A DNA stretch of 64,000 nt from Polytrichum commune (taxonomy: Eukaryota; Streptophyta; Polytrichopsida; Polytrichales; Polytrichaceae). Both the position numbers and the translations under genes were made by a program. The first letter of the stretch is position 1, and every line of letters starts with the position of its first letter. Of the stretch, positions 1 to 13,155 are shown piece by piece. The notes under the pieces were generated by a model that worked only from the letters and a program-made list of their open reading frames with translations, was not told where the DNA came from and did no database searches. The stretch covers positions 38,763,554 through 38,827,553 of the forward strand of contig OX485803.1 of the NCBI GenBank assembly GCA_950295325.1. Reading direction: 5' to 3'.

Positions 1-2633
1 TGAATCGGCCCTCAACCCCATAGGGGGGCTTTTTTTATTGGAGCCACTTCATCCACGATATCTTGGATGGATGATTTTACTTGAGTGCCACGAATCCCCA
101 GCCCCTGTGCACTCACGTATACTCGTACATGTTTAGTACAGTGCACCCCCTAAGATTTGAGTATATTTAGACAACCCGCTTGTCCAAAAATAATAGGGGA
201 TGTACACTTGTGGGGACATAAACATCAAACAACAACCACAATTTCGAATGTTTATATTCCATGCTCACTTAACCACCATATATGTGTACTTTTGCGATCT
301 AATTTACATCATATTGACAGTTAGAATTGTCCATAATTCATCCACATATCCAAATATACCTAAAAACTAGTCATTTGTGGCTTACTTCAACGATTATCAT
401 GTATACTACTACTTCTAGTAGAATTCAAAAGCACGTGTAGATAGTCACAATGGCCACTTGCCCTCAGGGCAATCTCATATAATACGTTTGCTCAATGCCA
501 AGTCAAGGAAATGGTATATGTGGTCTTTCTTTTGTATTAAATTTGTAGAGGACAATGAATGTGATTTGCTTTATGTTGTCTGAATATTTATGAATTTATT
601 GTGAAATCCACATATCCAGAAATCATGGCATGCATGGGGGAGGCAAGTGTGTTTGTAATACTACAAGTGCATTTTTATCAAATTATTATAATATTAATGA
701 AAAAACACAAATTCATTGATATAATCATACACCAAATTCTTGGATGGGTGGGGGGAGGCATGGGCAAAAACAATTGTAGGGAACTACGTGTAATTTAGCA
801 TGGATGGATAAGAATTGAGGAATGGATGAAATCACTTGTGAAATTATCACCCTAAATGGCTTCTAGATCATGCTGTTATTATTTGATGTCTTTAGAAGAG
901 CTTCAACCCAATAAACAAGGCTCATAGTAAATAATGCACTTTAAGGGCTATGGGGAATTGGAGCCTTTTCTTATGTATAAAAAATATAAGGTAGGATTGA
1001 CTAAATCATTCAATAATTTAGAAATACCCATAGGGTGCTAATAGTCACAACAATTTATCATTATTATGAAAATTAGTATGCCGTATAATCCATTGTAGTA
1101 GATAAATAACCCTCCATAGAATATTGAGTTATCACTTATTTTAAGAGGAAATGCACCCCCCCCTCCCTGGAGATCAAAATACACAATGTTCTCCTACTAA
1201 ATGAACATGAAGGCTCGATCTTGAAGGATGCTATGCTCCCTTCTTCTCAGTATTTTATAATACTTATAGTATTTAATAGTTGGGAGAGCCAAAAACCACA
1301 CTCATAAAACAAGTTAACACATTTTGACATATGTGTGTGTTAGCAAGTTTTACCACTGTGTAGCATCTAAGCGCCTATTGGTTGTATTTTAGTTGAAGCG
1401 CAATGGCAGGAGAGGGATGATCCCAAATATAGGTTGGCATGAATAACTTACAAGAGATGCTATACCTCTAATCATAGCCACAAACTTTGGCATAAACTTG
1501 ATACGGATTTACATGGAATGGCCATGGAACAGGTGCTATTGCATTTTGGTCGGAGGTGCTCAATTTTGAAAGTGCAATTGACATCCATTTATTTCTTAAA
1601 ATATAACCAAAAAAAAATCTTAATGGATGGGAGATGATCATTCCATGGGACAATGATTCTCACAAGGTTCTCACTCCAAATCACAAGTTCATGTCGTGTT
1701 AATCTCAAATTCTATATTACAATATTATTGTGTCATGCAACATAAGTTAAAGAAGAACACAGTCTTGAAGAAGGCCTTCAAATAAAGAATATATGGAAGC
1801 CACTAAATTGCATGTAAATGATGCAATTTGAAATGGTTGGAGCATAGTTCATTTGATTTACATGACAATTAACTTTTGGAGTACATGTGGTCATTGCCAA
1901 CGTAGTTGAAGCTTTTGGTTCACTATTAGGTTATCGGGGAGGGGGGAGGGGGGTCATTGTATATGTATGGTATTATGTGGGTGTACATAAGGGTATGTGA
2001 AATGTTGGCTTACAAAGTATACATATGGGAGGGGTATTGTTCTATCTAGTTTTGTGTAAATGCAAAAGGTACTACGAAATTTGAGTGTGAGACAAGTATA
2101 CCCTAAGGTCCCTTTAAGGTTTCTCACAAACAATGTATAGTTCAACCAAAATAATACCTTATACTCCGCAAAGTTCATATGTGCTAATCCACAAGGAAAT
2201 ACTTGTCATCCCCCCTATGTCATGCTTTCATGACATTGTTATATATTGGAAAAAAACTAATTTATAAGCATACATCCATAAATTGTCAACCTTTTTTCCT
2301 CAATAGCTGAACACTATTGGGTTAGGTAAAGCACTATTGTGTTCAAAGTGTTTGTAATAAATGTTTGTACCTTAGTTGTGCTTTGGTATGTCCTCCTATG
2401 GGTTGGGGAGAGAGAGAGAGGGGATTATCATATAAAAACGTAACTCTCATCCATCCAACATTAAAACTTGACCCGTATAGGTTTGTTGCCGATACATCAC
2501 AAATGACACTAAGTAGACTAATTGAAGGTCTTCAAAGCTAATTCCGATGTCAAATCAACCAAAAAAAATGTGACCTCTAGGATGCTCACTATTTAAAGGC
2601 TTTCATGTTGGATAAATGAGAGGTACGCTTGCG

Positions 2634-2638
<5 letters not shown>

Positions 2639-2702
<64 letters not shown>
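2639..2702. repeat. (CT)n microsatellite
   Basis: About 32 uninterrupted CT dinucleotides. The Ser-Leu repeat frame across it is only a by-product of the repeat. Confidence 0.95.
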
Positions 2703-2705
<3 letters not shown>

Positions 2706-3713
2706 TTGGGGTAAACACATGCACGAGTGGTTAATATATTTACTCCAATTAAACCATCACCACTGGAATAAGAGAGATTACAAAGGGGAAATGGAAAAAA
2801 GGGAAGGAGCTAGGGAAGGGGGGGGGGTGGGATTTGGGCAGACCAACCCATACACTTGTTCCTTGTTGGATGCCCAAACTCGTGCCTTCAAAAAACCAAT
2901 GTACGGGCTGGTTCGCCCCAACCGAGGGATGGGATACCCGAAGAGGGCTCCCATCCTGTTTCATCTTTACATGTGTTGGAATGCATCTACTCCCTGCAAA
3001 GGGTGAAGTAGTATTACATCCAAAACCATTACCCTGGGGTATGGCCAAGGATGTCCTACGAACAGACACTCTATTCACTCCGGCCCCTCCCTAGAGAGAC
3101 CGGAGTTCTTCTTCTTCTTCTTCTTATGTTGGAATGCAGTTTCCACGTGGGATACAAGCGGGTCTTAGTCAATTTGGTGTGGGAACAGGAAACTCTCTAC
3201 TACGGTAGTGGGCCCCAACAACACCATAACTACAAATCCGGAGCTGACGGGGCACGCCGGAGGGAATGGGGGGGGGGGGTTGGCCCCTTCAATGAGAAAT
3301 ACACCCCCCCCCCCAACCCCAATTGCATTGCATATATATACATACACAGAGGCCAGACTGACTTGAAGCTACATTGTAGGGCAGGGCATTCAATCAACAA
3401 CAATAAGAAGTTGAAAGAGTAAACCCTTTGAAAGGCAAGGCAGGCAGGCAGGCAGGGGGGCCTTTAGATTCTCTGGCAGTTCAGGAATGTGTGAGGGAGG
3501 TCTGGCAATGAGAGATAAAACCCTTTCCTCTTGTTCCTGTATGCATGCATGTAAGTAAGTAAAGTATGTAAGCAGCAGCAGCAGCAGCTGCTTCAATTGA
3601 GTCAGTTTCGGAGTCCCAACACCCACTTGCGTCCAAACCCAATCTCCTTGTGCTGCAGGGATCGGAGGAGAATTGTTGACCGAACTTTGACAATCTGTCT
3701 TTAGCCCCTAAAG

Positions 3714-3743
3714 CCCCCCCCCCCCCCCCCCCAAAAAAAAAAA
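3714..3743. repeat. C(19)-A(11) homopolymer junction
   Basis: A run of 19 C is followed directly by 11 A. Length in such runs is unreliable in any sequencing method. Confidence 0.9.
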
Positions 3744-5599
3744 TGGCCCCATGAAAGTGCATCCCATTACAACTACTTATGAAGAGGAAAAGTGTAAGGA
3801 GGTGGAATGACATCGGTTTTGAAGTTTGGAAAGCTAAAAGGCTAATTAATGGGACTGAAAGTACATCGTGATGGTTTCGAACTTGCCACTTCTGTAGCGT
3901 GGCGGAGTGCGGTAGCCTCTGTGAGATAGAGGCTACTATCAACTTGTTGGTCCGGTTGAAGGAAAGACTTGAGACTGCTTAACATTGTTATCTCTAGTGG
4001 GGTTGTATAGGGGACACTCCGACACAAAAGTGTGTGCCTCGTCTTCAACTGCATTCCCAGTTGCCTGTTGGTGGACTTGATAGGATGTTCGGATGACATT
4101 TTTATAGAGTTGAGATTGTTTGCATACAACTTTAGATGTCCATGTAAGGTAGTTGCACCTATTCCTAACATTATTTTTGGGCGAGTTTTGGGTGCTTGAG
4201 AATGATTTGATTTACTTATGTGCCAACTATCTCCTTTAATTTGCCTTTTAAAGTGTACCCAAAATCCATGTGGCTCGTGATAAGTTGTAAGCTTCGAGTC
4301 GGTCTAGAAGTGCCGCCAACAAGTAATATAACCATTATCACCATACGTTGACAACTTTCTTAAGACAATCACATCTGTAATCAACATTTTGGAAAATTAT
4401 GGTTTAGAATTTATGTAAGAGATTGAGATTTTTTTCTCCTTTTTTTCCTTTTTAAACGTGTTGCATGGTTTATTGATTCACTTGTAAAGGCTAAACCCAC
4501 TCAACACATGTAGTTTAGAAAGGTTTAAACTGGCAATACTATTACCCTACCTATGTTGGAACCTCCACTTGCTTGCCTTTCCCATGGTGTGCTACGGAGG
4601 CACAAACTTGTTGAGGTTATTCTATGCCTTCGTATTTCTGTTGATTTTGAAACCATACCATAACATCTAGTATGACTCCATAATATACTTAACTATGGGT
4701 GTTCATAATATGTCCTAAACCAATATAGGTGCACCTACATCATAAGACAAACCGACCTTTGAAATGATGTGAGTGAGGATCTTGTGAAGGATTGTCAATA
4801 AAAATGCTAGTTTTTGCCCTAACAAACAAAACATTTATATGTAAAAATGTATGACAACTTTGCATTGGAGAGAGGAAGTACACACATGGCGATGTACATG
4901 TACCACACCTTCATGTGAGCGTCAACACCCATGTGTCAAAATAGATCATTTTGGCCACTTTCAAAATAGGCACCTCAAATAAAGACATTTATGATTTTAA
5001 GCACGGTAAGTGGCATAATAGTGACCAAATGGATTCTAAGTTATTGAACTATGGAGTGCATCATTCAACACATGTGGATTTGATGTACTTGAGGATTTAA
5101 AGAACGAAATTATTCGTCTAGCAATACTTTGGATCTAGTGGTCAAATAAACAATGATTTAAACCCCAAAGTTTCATCTTATATGTAAAAGATGTTGTCAT
5201 GTGCCAGTTTAATTATTTTGTGCAACCCTTGATTTGTTTGACTAGGAATTCCCATTGGTATAGAAAGTATATAGTATACTATTTTAATTGAATGGGACAT
5301 GGATGTAGTAAACCATTTTTTAGGTTTTGAAATTTGGGGATTTGGACAATGTATGGCATTGTTGTTTGGAATATTAATAAAAATAAATTCAATCAAATAA
5401 TTTTCCAAAAATTCAACCTCTTGATTTATGCTTAGTCTGATCAAAGTGTTAAATCTTACTTGTGAGGATAACTTAAGATCCATGGCAACCATAGAAGGAG
5501 GTAGGCTAGGAAACTACCCCAATAGGGTCATGTGTGATTCAATTTATGCTCTCTCTCTCTCTCTTTCTCTCATGGGGTTCCTAACGTTTTCACCTTCAA

Positions 5600-5700
5600 C
5601 TTACATGGTTGTCACAAAGGTAAGTGGGCTTAATTTGGTCACTTTTCTTAATTGGACACCTTAAGCTAGATGTGTGTGGTTAGGTATAGGTTTAAAGGAC
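5600..5700 (+). repeat. Dispersed repeat family A, copy 1 (partial)
   Basis: This segment shares the phrases 'gtgggcttaat.tggtca', 'tcttaat.ggacacct' and 'tgtgtggttaggt' with the better copies at 17.43-17.62 kb and 56.34-56.53 kb. It is degenerate and partial. Confidence 0.4.
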
Positions 5701-6895
5701 ATGGAACTATATTCTCAAAGTTTATTAACTACTCTACACTCAAAAGTCATCACAATTGACAAAGCCTATGTATTCAATTGAAATATTCAAAGCATATGCA
5801 CTTCACATAGCAATTTTTCCACATTGTTGGCATGCTTTGTGGGTCCAAAAACTATAAAAAGCTACGAGCGAATAATGGCCCCTAACACTCGTATTCAAGT
5901 TGAATACAAATTTATGTAGTGACTAGTTATGTTTATGAGGGTAGGTGTCTTGACTCTTGTTGCTCGTGATTTGACTTTGCATGGGTGTAGTAGGTTGTTG
6001 CCCCCAAAACTAGGAGGTAGCCTAGCTAGCCATGCAGTGGTTGTTTCCCACCATGCATGTCAATCACCATAACCAAACATGAGAGGTCCGATTCTCAATC
6101 CAAATTATGCTAACAATTCAACATACATTTGTCAATGCAACAAAAATAGGTAAATTGAAGTACATAAATATGATCAACAAAGGATGGAGACAAGAAAAAA
6201 AAACTTGGGGTTTGTGATGTCCATGTAAACTCATCCATTGTGGATGAAGGGCTTTAATAATAACAATTTCCCTTTCCCTATAGGTTAAGGGTTGATTCGT
6301 TCCAACTGAACCTCACTACACCACTCTTTGGGTGTTTGATGCTAATCCTGAAATCGAATCGTCTAAAATTGTCACCTCCAAACTATATAATAAAGTTAAT
6401 TGAAAAATCATCTAAAGTGGGGACCAACTCAAGTTTTTTTAAAATGGAATCTCCCATATTTGCCACTTCCAACACTTGTGTTAGCAACCTAAAATCTCTA
6501 TGGTAGGGCAACAAACTTGGAGAAAAATTTGAGTTCTCTCTTAAGTTTGATTCTATTTGAGGAGCATATCTAAGTGAGAAGATTCTTATGTAGTTATATA
6601 AAGATAAAACATGTCGACGCCTGAAACTCAAAGAAGCCCTCCAAGACACTATGGTTACACTCAAACAAAAGACCATTGAGACGATTCGACCCCAATTGAT
6701 CCCCAAACTTTTTGATTGACTTGAATAGTTACCTACATTCTCACCTCCCCAATGGGACGAGTTTGTGTGAAACACCATGAACTCCCAACCAAGCAAAAGC
6801 TCACCACATAACATTGCATCATACAAATGTGCCCCATTCTGTTACTTAAATGAATGATCAGACACCCATATTGTATGTGAGTGGGATGTGGTTTA

Positions 6896-7289
6896 GGGCC
6901 GGTTTACACTATGGTGGAGAAGGCCTCCGGTCGGTCAAGAATGCTTGGCCAAGACATGGTTATATGAGGCAAATGGTGGATGTGCCAGAGAAGAATTAAA
7001 GGCAACAAAATATTTTTATTGAGTTGGGCTTCTCCAGAGGAGGAGTTTCTTGTCCGGCCTCTTGAGGTCGGACAAGAAACTCCTCCTCCGGAGAAGCCCA
7101 ACTCCAAAAAGTGCCGCCCTGTAGGCGGCCATGTCATTTTATCATCCATGAGAAAAGTTCACCACCATTGTTTTCTTCACCTAGTGTAAACACCCACCGG
7201 TCAAGAGTTGCATTTTCGACCAATCACAATTGAGAAATGCCCTTTTTTTCATGACCGGTGGACTTCTCCACCGTAGTGTAAACCGGCCC
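6896..7289. mobile_element. PIF/Harbinger (Tourist-type) MITE
   Basis: A 394-bp element bounded by inverted repeats beginning GGGCCGGTTTACACTA at the left and its complement at the right, with about 40 bp of arm similarity. It is flanked on each side by the trinucleotide TTA (6,893-6,895 and 7,290-7,292), the target duplication typical of PIF/Harbinger elements. It has no transposase, so it is non-autonomous. The centre (about 7,019-7,106) is a second, nearly perfect hairpin. Confidence 0.85.
7019..7106. repeat. Perfect-arm hairpin inside the MITE
   Basis: Two arms of about 36 nt pair almost perfectly around a loop of about 12 nt centred near 7,062. The left arm includes GAGGAGTTTCTTGTCCG and the right arm CGGACAAGAAACTCCTC. 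Confidence 0.85.
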
Positions 7290-7309
7290 TTAGTGTGGCT
7301 TCAAGAACG

Positions 7310-7425
7310 GAATTCAAGTGCCTAAAAAGACGTGTGCTCATAAGCGATTGGAGTGCATGCTCAAAACGTACTAGTCATTCTAATCTCAATAGTGAACATA
7401 ATTGGGAGAACCTATATACGACTAT
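7310..7425 (+). repeat. Dispersed repeat family A, copy 2
   Basis: It shares 'gattggagtgcatgctcaaaa' -like sequence and 'caatagtgaacataattggg' with the other family A copies. It begins just outside the 3' end of the Harbinger MITE. Confidence 0.55.
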
Positions 7426-8069
7426 ATGAAATGAGCACAAGAATCTTCTCATTGGGGAGTAGCGGTAGGGGGTCCAACAGCAGTTACATATATATATATA
7501 TATATATCATGAACGGGCAGCTGGGAAATTGGCAGAAGCCAAGTTCCTATTAAAAGGTGCCTGGCAAGCCCACACACCTGTGTTTTTGGTGGTGTCCTCC
7601 GGGCAGCCCGGACCATATGAGGAAGTAAATTTCAAATTAATTATAAAACTCATATTCAAGGGGAAACAAATTGGGGGTGTGCTACTAGTACTAGGGACCA
7701 CACTGAGCACTTCTAACTTAGGCATCTGGCTATTTTAATATTTTTATTATATTATATTTTTATTTTATTGTGGATCAGAGGATTTATCTTTTTTATTCAG
7801 GTATTGTAGGGATTCCTTTCTAGAATCTGGGCGGACGAGAAACGTCGGCCGGTCGTTGGCGGCGGCGGCGAGCGTCCAAAACGGCTCCCAGGGAAGGACG
7901 GAAAGTGGCTGGCACCCCAACGGATTTAGAACGACTTTTGTCGTCCGTTCATGCCGCCGACAGTCGTTGAAAAGCGTGCCCTCCTTCCCCAGGAGATTGG
8001 GGACGCACTTGAGCGGTTGATGGGTCGTAAAATGGTTACTTCTCCAACGTCCCGGGAGAGAGGTTTAGG

Positions 8070-9130
8070 GCATAAATGGTCGAGATCCTAGTGTTTCCAA
8101 ATGCCACCGCTTACATGTTGTTCACATCTTTCGGTTTTTCTTTACTAATTTGAGGTATATTGTATAAATTTCTTCAAAATGATCGCGTAATTTTTCAATA
8201 GTCTTGAACTTCAACTGGTCATTTAACTAGTTGTTGGTGCTTTGCGTTCATTGTGCTTCTTGTAGGATATGCAACACGCTCTAAGTTTTGTACGAGATGA
8301 TGGGTTCACTTAGAAAATGCACATCGAGGATACAACCACTTTCCTCAAGAAAATCGGAGGTCATAAGAATGTTTTACTCATTATCGAAGTGAAGAATATC
8401 ATGCTCATTAAATAATGTTCATATAGGGCCTCCCCAATTATGTTCACTATTGAGTCTAGTTTGGTTATCACATTTTGAGCATGTAGTCCATTCTTTTTTT
8501 GTTTTGGAAAACATGTCTTTTTGGTATCCGTTCTTGGAGCCACACGTGATCGCATAGCACTCAAATAGAGGTGTTTGATTACGATAAGTAACCACATTAG
8601 GCATGTCTACATTCTTGCTTCCATTATGGTATAATGAATGCCACAAATTATGTTGGAAAGAGACTATGCCCTTCAACCCGAAGTTTCTTGGGGCTGAACC
8701 ACATGTTCAAGCACCTCATGCTCGTTCAATAAATGGTCATGTCGTACATCATGGTCCAACAATTTTTTGAGCAAAGTTCTCAATGATTTGTATGATCTCT
8801 CATCATTGGGAATAATTATTCCCTCCACCTGAAGTTTCTTAGAGGTGAATCACACATTCAAATACACCAATCATATTCAACAAAGGTCACGATCTAACAT
8901 TTTTGCTCCAAAGCTCTTTGACGATGTGCATAATCTTCTTGCATTGGGAAGGGATTAGGCCCTCTACCCAAAGCTTGTTAGGGTGAATTCGTATTCAAAC
9001 ACTTTCAATCTTGTTTAGAAAACGAGATATAGTCAAACAAATTATTAGCAAAATTGTCAACAATGTGAACAATCTCTTTCCGATTTTTTTGGGCTACATA
9101 TTGGTCGTTGGGTGGAACTTGGTTACGTAG
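8070..9130 (+). repeat. Repeat block related to BAHD intron 1
   Basis: The start (about 8,075-8,270) aligns with the first intron of the BAHD gene (about 54,440-54,660), sharing for example 'cttacatgttg..cacatctttcgg' and 'ggtttttctttact'. The end (about 8,940-9,125) resembles intron bases 54,700-54,860. In between are three degenerate copies of a unit of about 130-150 bp ('aagtttctt.g.ggtgaa.cacacattcaa') and an inverted family A repeat. No BAHD exon lies beside it. Confidence 0.5.
8427..8610 (-). repeat. Dispersed repeat family A, copy 3
   Basis: Good match to the copy at 62.80-62.97 kb in the same orientation, sharing 'tatgttcactattgag' -like sequence, 'aacatgtctttttggtatcc' and the closing 'attaggcatgt'. 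It is antisense to the copies at 17.4 and 56.3 kb. Confidence 0.7.
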
Positions 9131-11165
9131 CCAAACAAAAATGTATAGGGGTCAATTTTGGGTAAGGGTCACAATTAGGATTACTTACCATAATTACGTC
9201 CAAGGGCCCAACTTGTAGAGAGTGATTTATTGCATACGCACCACCTTCTCATTCATTAAGATAAAATCCTTGAAATACTGTGCAACATGGAAGTTATTAC
9301 TTTTAGATGATTCGACACTGGAATAGCTCTAAAGGCCCCAAATTAGTCCAGTCCAAGTCATTTGAAATAAATAGGCCACAAACCTATGAGGGGTCAATTT
9401 TTATTTTGGATTTATGAGAAGCAGGTGCCCTCATATGTGACTCTCCTTGACTTGTTACTTTTATTACAAGAGGGAAAAAATACATGTTGTTTGACAACGT
9501 GAAAAACATCCCAATTAACATGCATATGGTTAGTCGCCAATAAGACGCTACAAGGATCACGGGTCGTTGTCATTACTTCTTTGCCACTACACAGGTAGTT
9601 TTAGGTATCAAAATCTATTATTATCATCTTTTATTTAGATGTCTAAAATCTACCTTGTAGTAGCAAGAAGTACACTAAAAAGGATATTTAGTGTTAGATA
9701 CACTAAATACGAACGCATACATTAAATGTCCATAACCCTATGAAAGCAAGTAACATTAAACGTGAACTCAAACACTAAATATCAACTGTGGTAGTATGTG
9801 GAAGTTACATGTTTGAATTTAGTCTTAGTAAGGAAATGAAAGAAAGTTACAATGATAAATGGAGAGAGATCAACGACCATGAAGGTGGGGCGCCCTGTGC
9901 CCTTAGGTTGCCAGTGGCATGCAGCCTGGCACACACTGTCGATGCATGCTATTAGCTAAGGACGAAGCTATCTCCAAATCCAGTTGATTATGGTTTCACC
10001 TTCCTTTCCTCCCAAAAAAATACCATTCATTAGCCCTAAAATCCCAAGTCCAATGAAATCTGTGCTTCACATGAAAGGAGGTGACAGTAGGGAAAACATC
10101 AACACATTTATGTCTAACACTAATTGTTAAGAAATTAAGAATTAGTGTTGAGCAGGGTAGAGTGATAACAACATCACATATAATCAAACACTAAATACCC
10201 TTTGTAGTGTAGTGACAATGATTCGTGATCCTTGTAATGAGAGGCATGTGAATTCATTTGTGAAATGATGTTCATTCGCCGTCGCTCTAGTAGCGGATCT
10301 TGAAGGTTGGGTGGCATCTACTTTTCAAGTGTTGGTTGAGAGATATTCATCGGATGCGTTGTGTTGATTTCCCAATCAATACTATTACCTGTGTGGAATC
10401 ATTTGTGAAATTATTTATTCGGCTTCAATGTCTCAAGGACTTCATACATGTGACCCTCAATTCATATAATTGAAGTGTTGGGTGTTCATTGATGCCTATA
10501 GTGGAGGAGTTGCCATTGCCACAATACAAATTGCTATGTTATATGTGCTCTCAAAATTCCAAAATATACAAGAGAATAGTCCATGCGTATTAATAGCAAG
10601 GAATTATCGTGTGAAGCTCACGATATCTCCTCTTTTGCCACCGCATGTTCCTCCCAACATTATTTTATAGAAAGTGGAGGCATAACAATCACCACCGCGT
10701 CCCACCACATCATCTTCTTACATTGGTCAATGTAGATTTAGAGTGACCAAAACAAAAAAGGCACTCTATTTTTCTTGTAAGAATATAGTATCTCTTCAAC
10801 CTTGGTCAAACCTCATTTAGTGCTAGAAAGTGCTCTTTGAGTCATAACAATTCATGTTGTACATTGAACTTTACATGGTTCTTTTAATTGATATATGTGG
10901 ATTATTGACTTACACGTTTTGGTATAATAAGAACTAAGTGGCACTGTAGTGGTGGTGCCTCCACTAATGTAATTTTAAGGCCCCAAGTTCCTTTACTTGG
11001 GGATTAGAAATTTGAGGGAGATGTGGTGACAACGTTAGATATGCCCTTATGAAAAGAGTCTAGCAATATAAAAGGTTTGACCGATGCAAAGGACCCTCTA
11101 TGTATGGATACAAAACTAAAGTGGCCTCTTTGTTGTGGTCCCTCCAAATGTACGTTGACCTATTT

Positions 11166-11184
11166 GGGGGGGGGGGGGGGGGGG
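11166..11184. repeat. G(19) homopolymer
   Basis: An uninterrupted run of G in otherwise AT-rich sequence. Confidence 0.9.
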
Positions 11185-12608
11185 AGTTGTGATGGGATGC
11201 GGCACTGGTGATCATTGTGCCTCTACTCCCTCTAAAGTAGTGTTGGAGGGATATGTGGTGGTTGCAGTGGAGATACTCTTGCTTGAGAAGAGATACTCAT
11301 TGGACAAGTTGTGTTGAATTCTTAGGGGTGAATGTTCATAACACCTACTCAGGGGGAAGAACAAACTCGGAGAGGGGGAAGGTGAAAATGTTGATTACTA
11401 TTGTAGAAACCCGGAGATTGTTATTTGAAGCTGGAATAACCCCTAATTTGGGGTCATGGGCCTCAAAGCAGAACCTAAATTTGGCTGAAATTCGAACAAG
11501 CAACCAATCTATAAGAGGCACGGTTTTACCATTACCCTCTTGGCAGGTGCTATGCAACTAAACCTATTTCCCAGTCAGCAGGAACGAGACGACACAGTAA
11601 TTATACCAACACATGAATGATGGAAAATTAAGAATAGGATGGTCAACTCTTGTTGTATCTCCTAGGAGTTCGGGTAAGAGTGTTTATAACGGTGGGTTTA
11701 TCAAAAAGCATTGACCAGTAAGTATAACTTAAGTTGGTTGAAACTTGAAAGGTGCTGCTCTCCCAACACAATTGCCCTGGATTTGATGCAGATAACTTAA
11801 TTTACCTTCAAACTGCTGTGCACCATTACCATAGCCTGAAAAGTGAAGCAACCATTTGAAACGGCACCAAATTGGGACATTAACACACTAGCTTTTCACA
11901 ATGAGACCAGTGCAGCAGGTTGTGTAAAGGCCAAGTTTATGCTCAGAATAACATGGTCAGGTATGCATGCATACATGTGTGCATGTATATATATAGATAG
12001 ACAGATATATATATATATATAAAGGTTATGTGCAGAGATGATGGTGCCTCCTCTGGAAAAGATTTAAGAGGTGCAGGAAAGTTGATGAAATAATTGAGTG
12101 AGTGTTTCAAGATATATATGCCTCGCGAGTTCCGTCCCCACTTACAACCTGCCTTGACCGTAAACCCTTATTGTGCATACTCGAGTGTAAGCCCTGACTC
12201 CTGGGCTCCTGGCTCCTGGCTCCCCCTGTCAAACTAAGCATGTCCAGGGGTGTCCTTACCTGGGCAATTTTCTATGTTTTTCCCTGCATTCTTCTCCTTT
12301 CTGCGGACAGTGCAGGGATCAGGGACTACGAAAAGTTAGCGGTAGAGTAAATGGGCTCGATGGGCCTGGCTTCCGTGGAGAGAGTGCTATTAATTTCAGC
12401 ATTTTCCTGAAGTTTAAGTTTAGGCAGGAGCCTCAGAGTAGTACATGATGCACCAAAAGTCCAAAAAGGATGACATGCTTATTTCATATTGAAAAACTGC
12501 AGCACTTGGTCACTCTCAGACAAGTATTAGGTGGGTTATAATTGTGTTGTGGGTCAGTGCACAGAGGCCCAAATAGCTACAATAAGTACCTAACTTTTAT
12601 AAGTACTG

Positions 12609-12623
12609 CCCCCCCCCCCCCCT

Positions 12624-12660
<37 letters not shown>
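12609..12660. repeat. C(14) plus (TC)n microsatellite
   Basis: A run of 14 C followed by about 18 TC dinucleotides with one interruption. Confidence 0.9.
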
Positions 12661-13155
12661 GTGGCCCATCAACGAAGTAATATGATGTGCATATATAACA
12701 AAGCAAATCCAAGAGCTCACTGTACTATTGTGTCCTCAAAAGGAGTTGTACCATTTTACTGAAATTGCCACCTTGCAGTGAACAAACAACTCACTTTCTC
12801 CAATGCAACATGAGGTAGTTACTGTCTAAAAAGCAAGGAGATGTACTTGACGGTGACCTCATAAACAACACTACAAGGCACTTTGCATGTGGCAAGACCA
12901 AGTCAGGAAAGAACTTGAATACCATACTCTGGGCCCTATTCAATTCACTCCATACTCGGACAGGACATAGGAGACATGTACAGGAAAGTACACACTCCTG
13001 AGCTACAAAACCTACTCTTCGAGAAGGGAGAATTTATCTTGAGAGGACTGGTCAAAGTAGGATATGCAAAAATCTATATATGGACAGCTTTGCCCTTATC
13101 AAAAGTCACTGCATACTTTGAATGTGAAGGGTGGAAATGATCACAAAAGACTTGT

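Larger units (their letters stand above)
1..6895. other. Gene-poor AT-rich region
   Basis: I see no coding region I can support in this stretch. Open frames are short, overlap on both strands and match no family I recognise. It holds a long CT microsatellite, homopolymer C and A runs near 3.7 kb, and a copy near 5.6-5.7 kb of a dispersed repeat that recurs elsewhere in the window. Confidence 0.6.
7290..13155. other. Region without recognisable genes
   Basis: No coding region can be supported here. There is a (TA)n tract just after the MITE (about 7,487-7,507), a GC-rich patch at about 7,830-8,060, a repeat block at 8.07-9.13 kb related to intron 1 of the BAHD gene, a G(19) run at 11,166-11,184, and a C(14)-(TC)n tract at 12,609-12,650. 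The last few hundred bases may contain the 3' untranslated region of the amidohydrolase gene. Confidence 0.55.

Noticed and set aside
2629-3006. 125-codon frame rich in Ser-Leu
   Set aside because: It is a translation of the CT microsatellite plus unrelated downstream sequence with no family resemblance.
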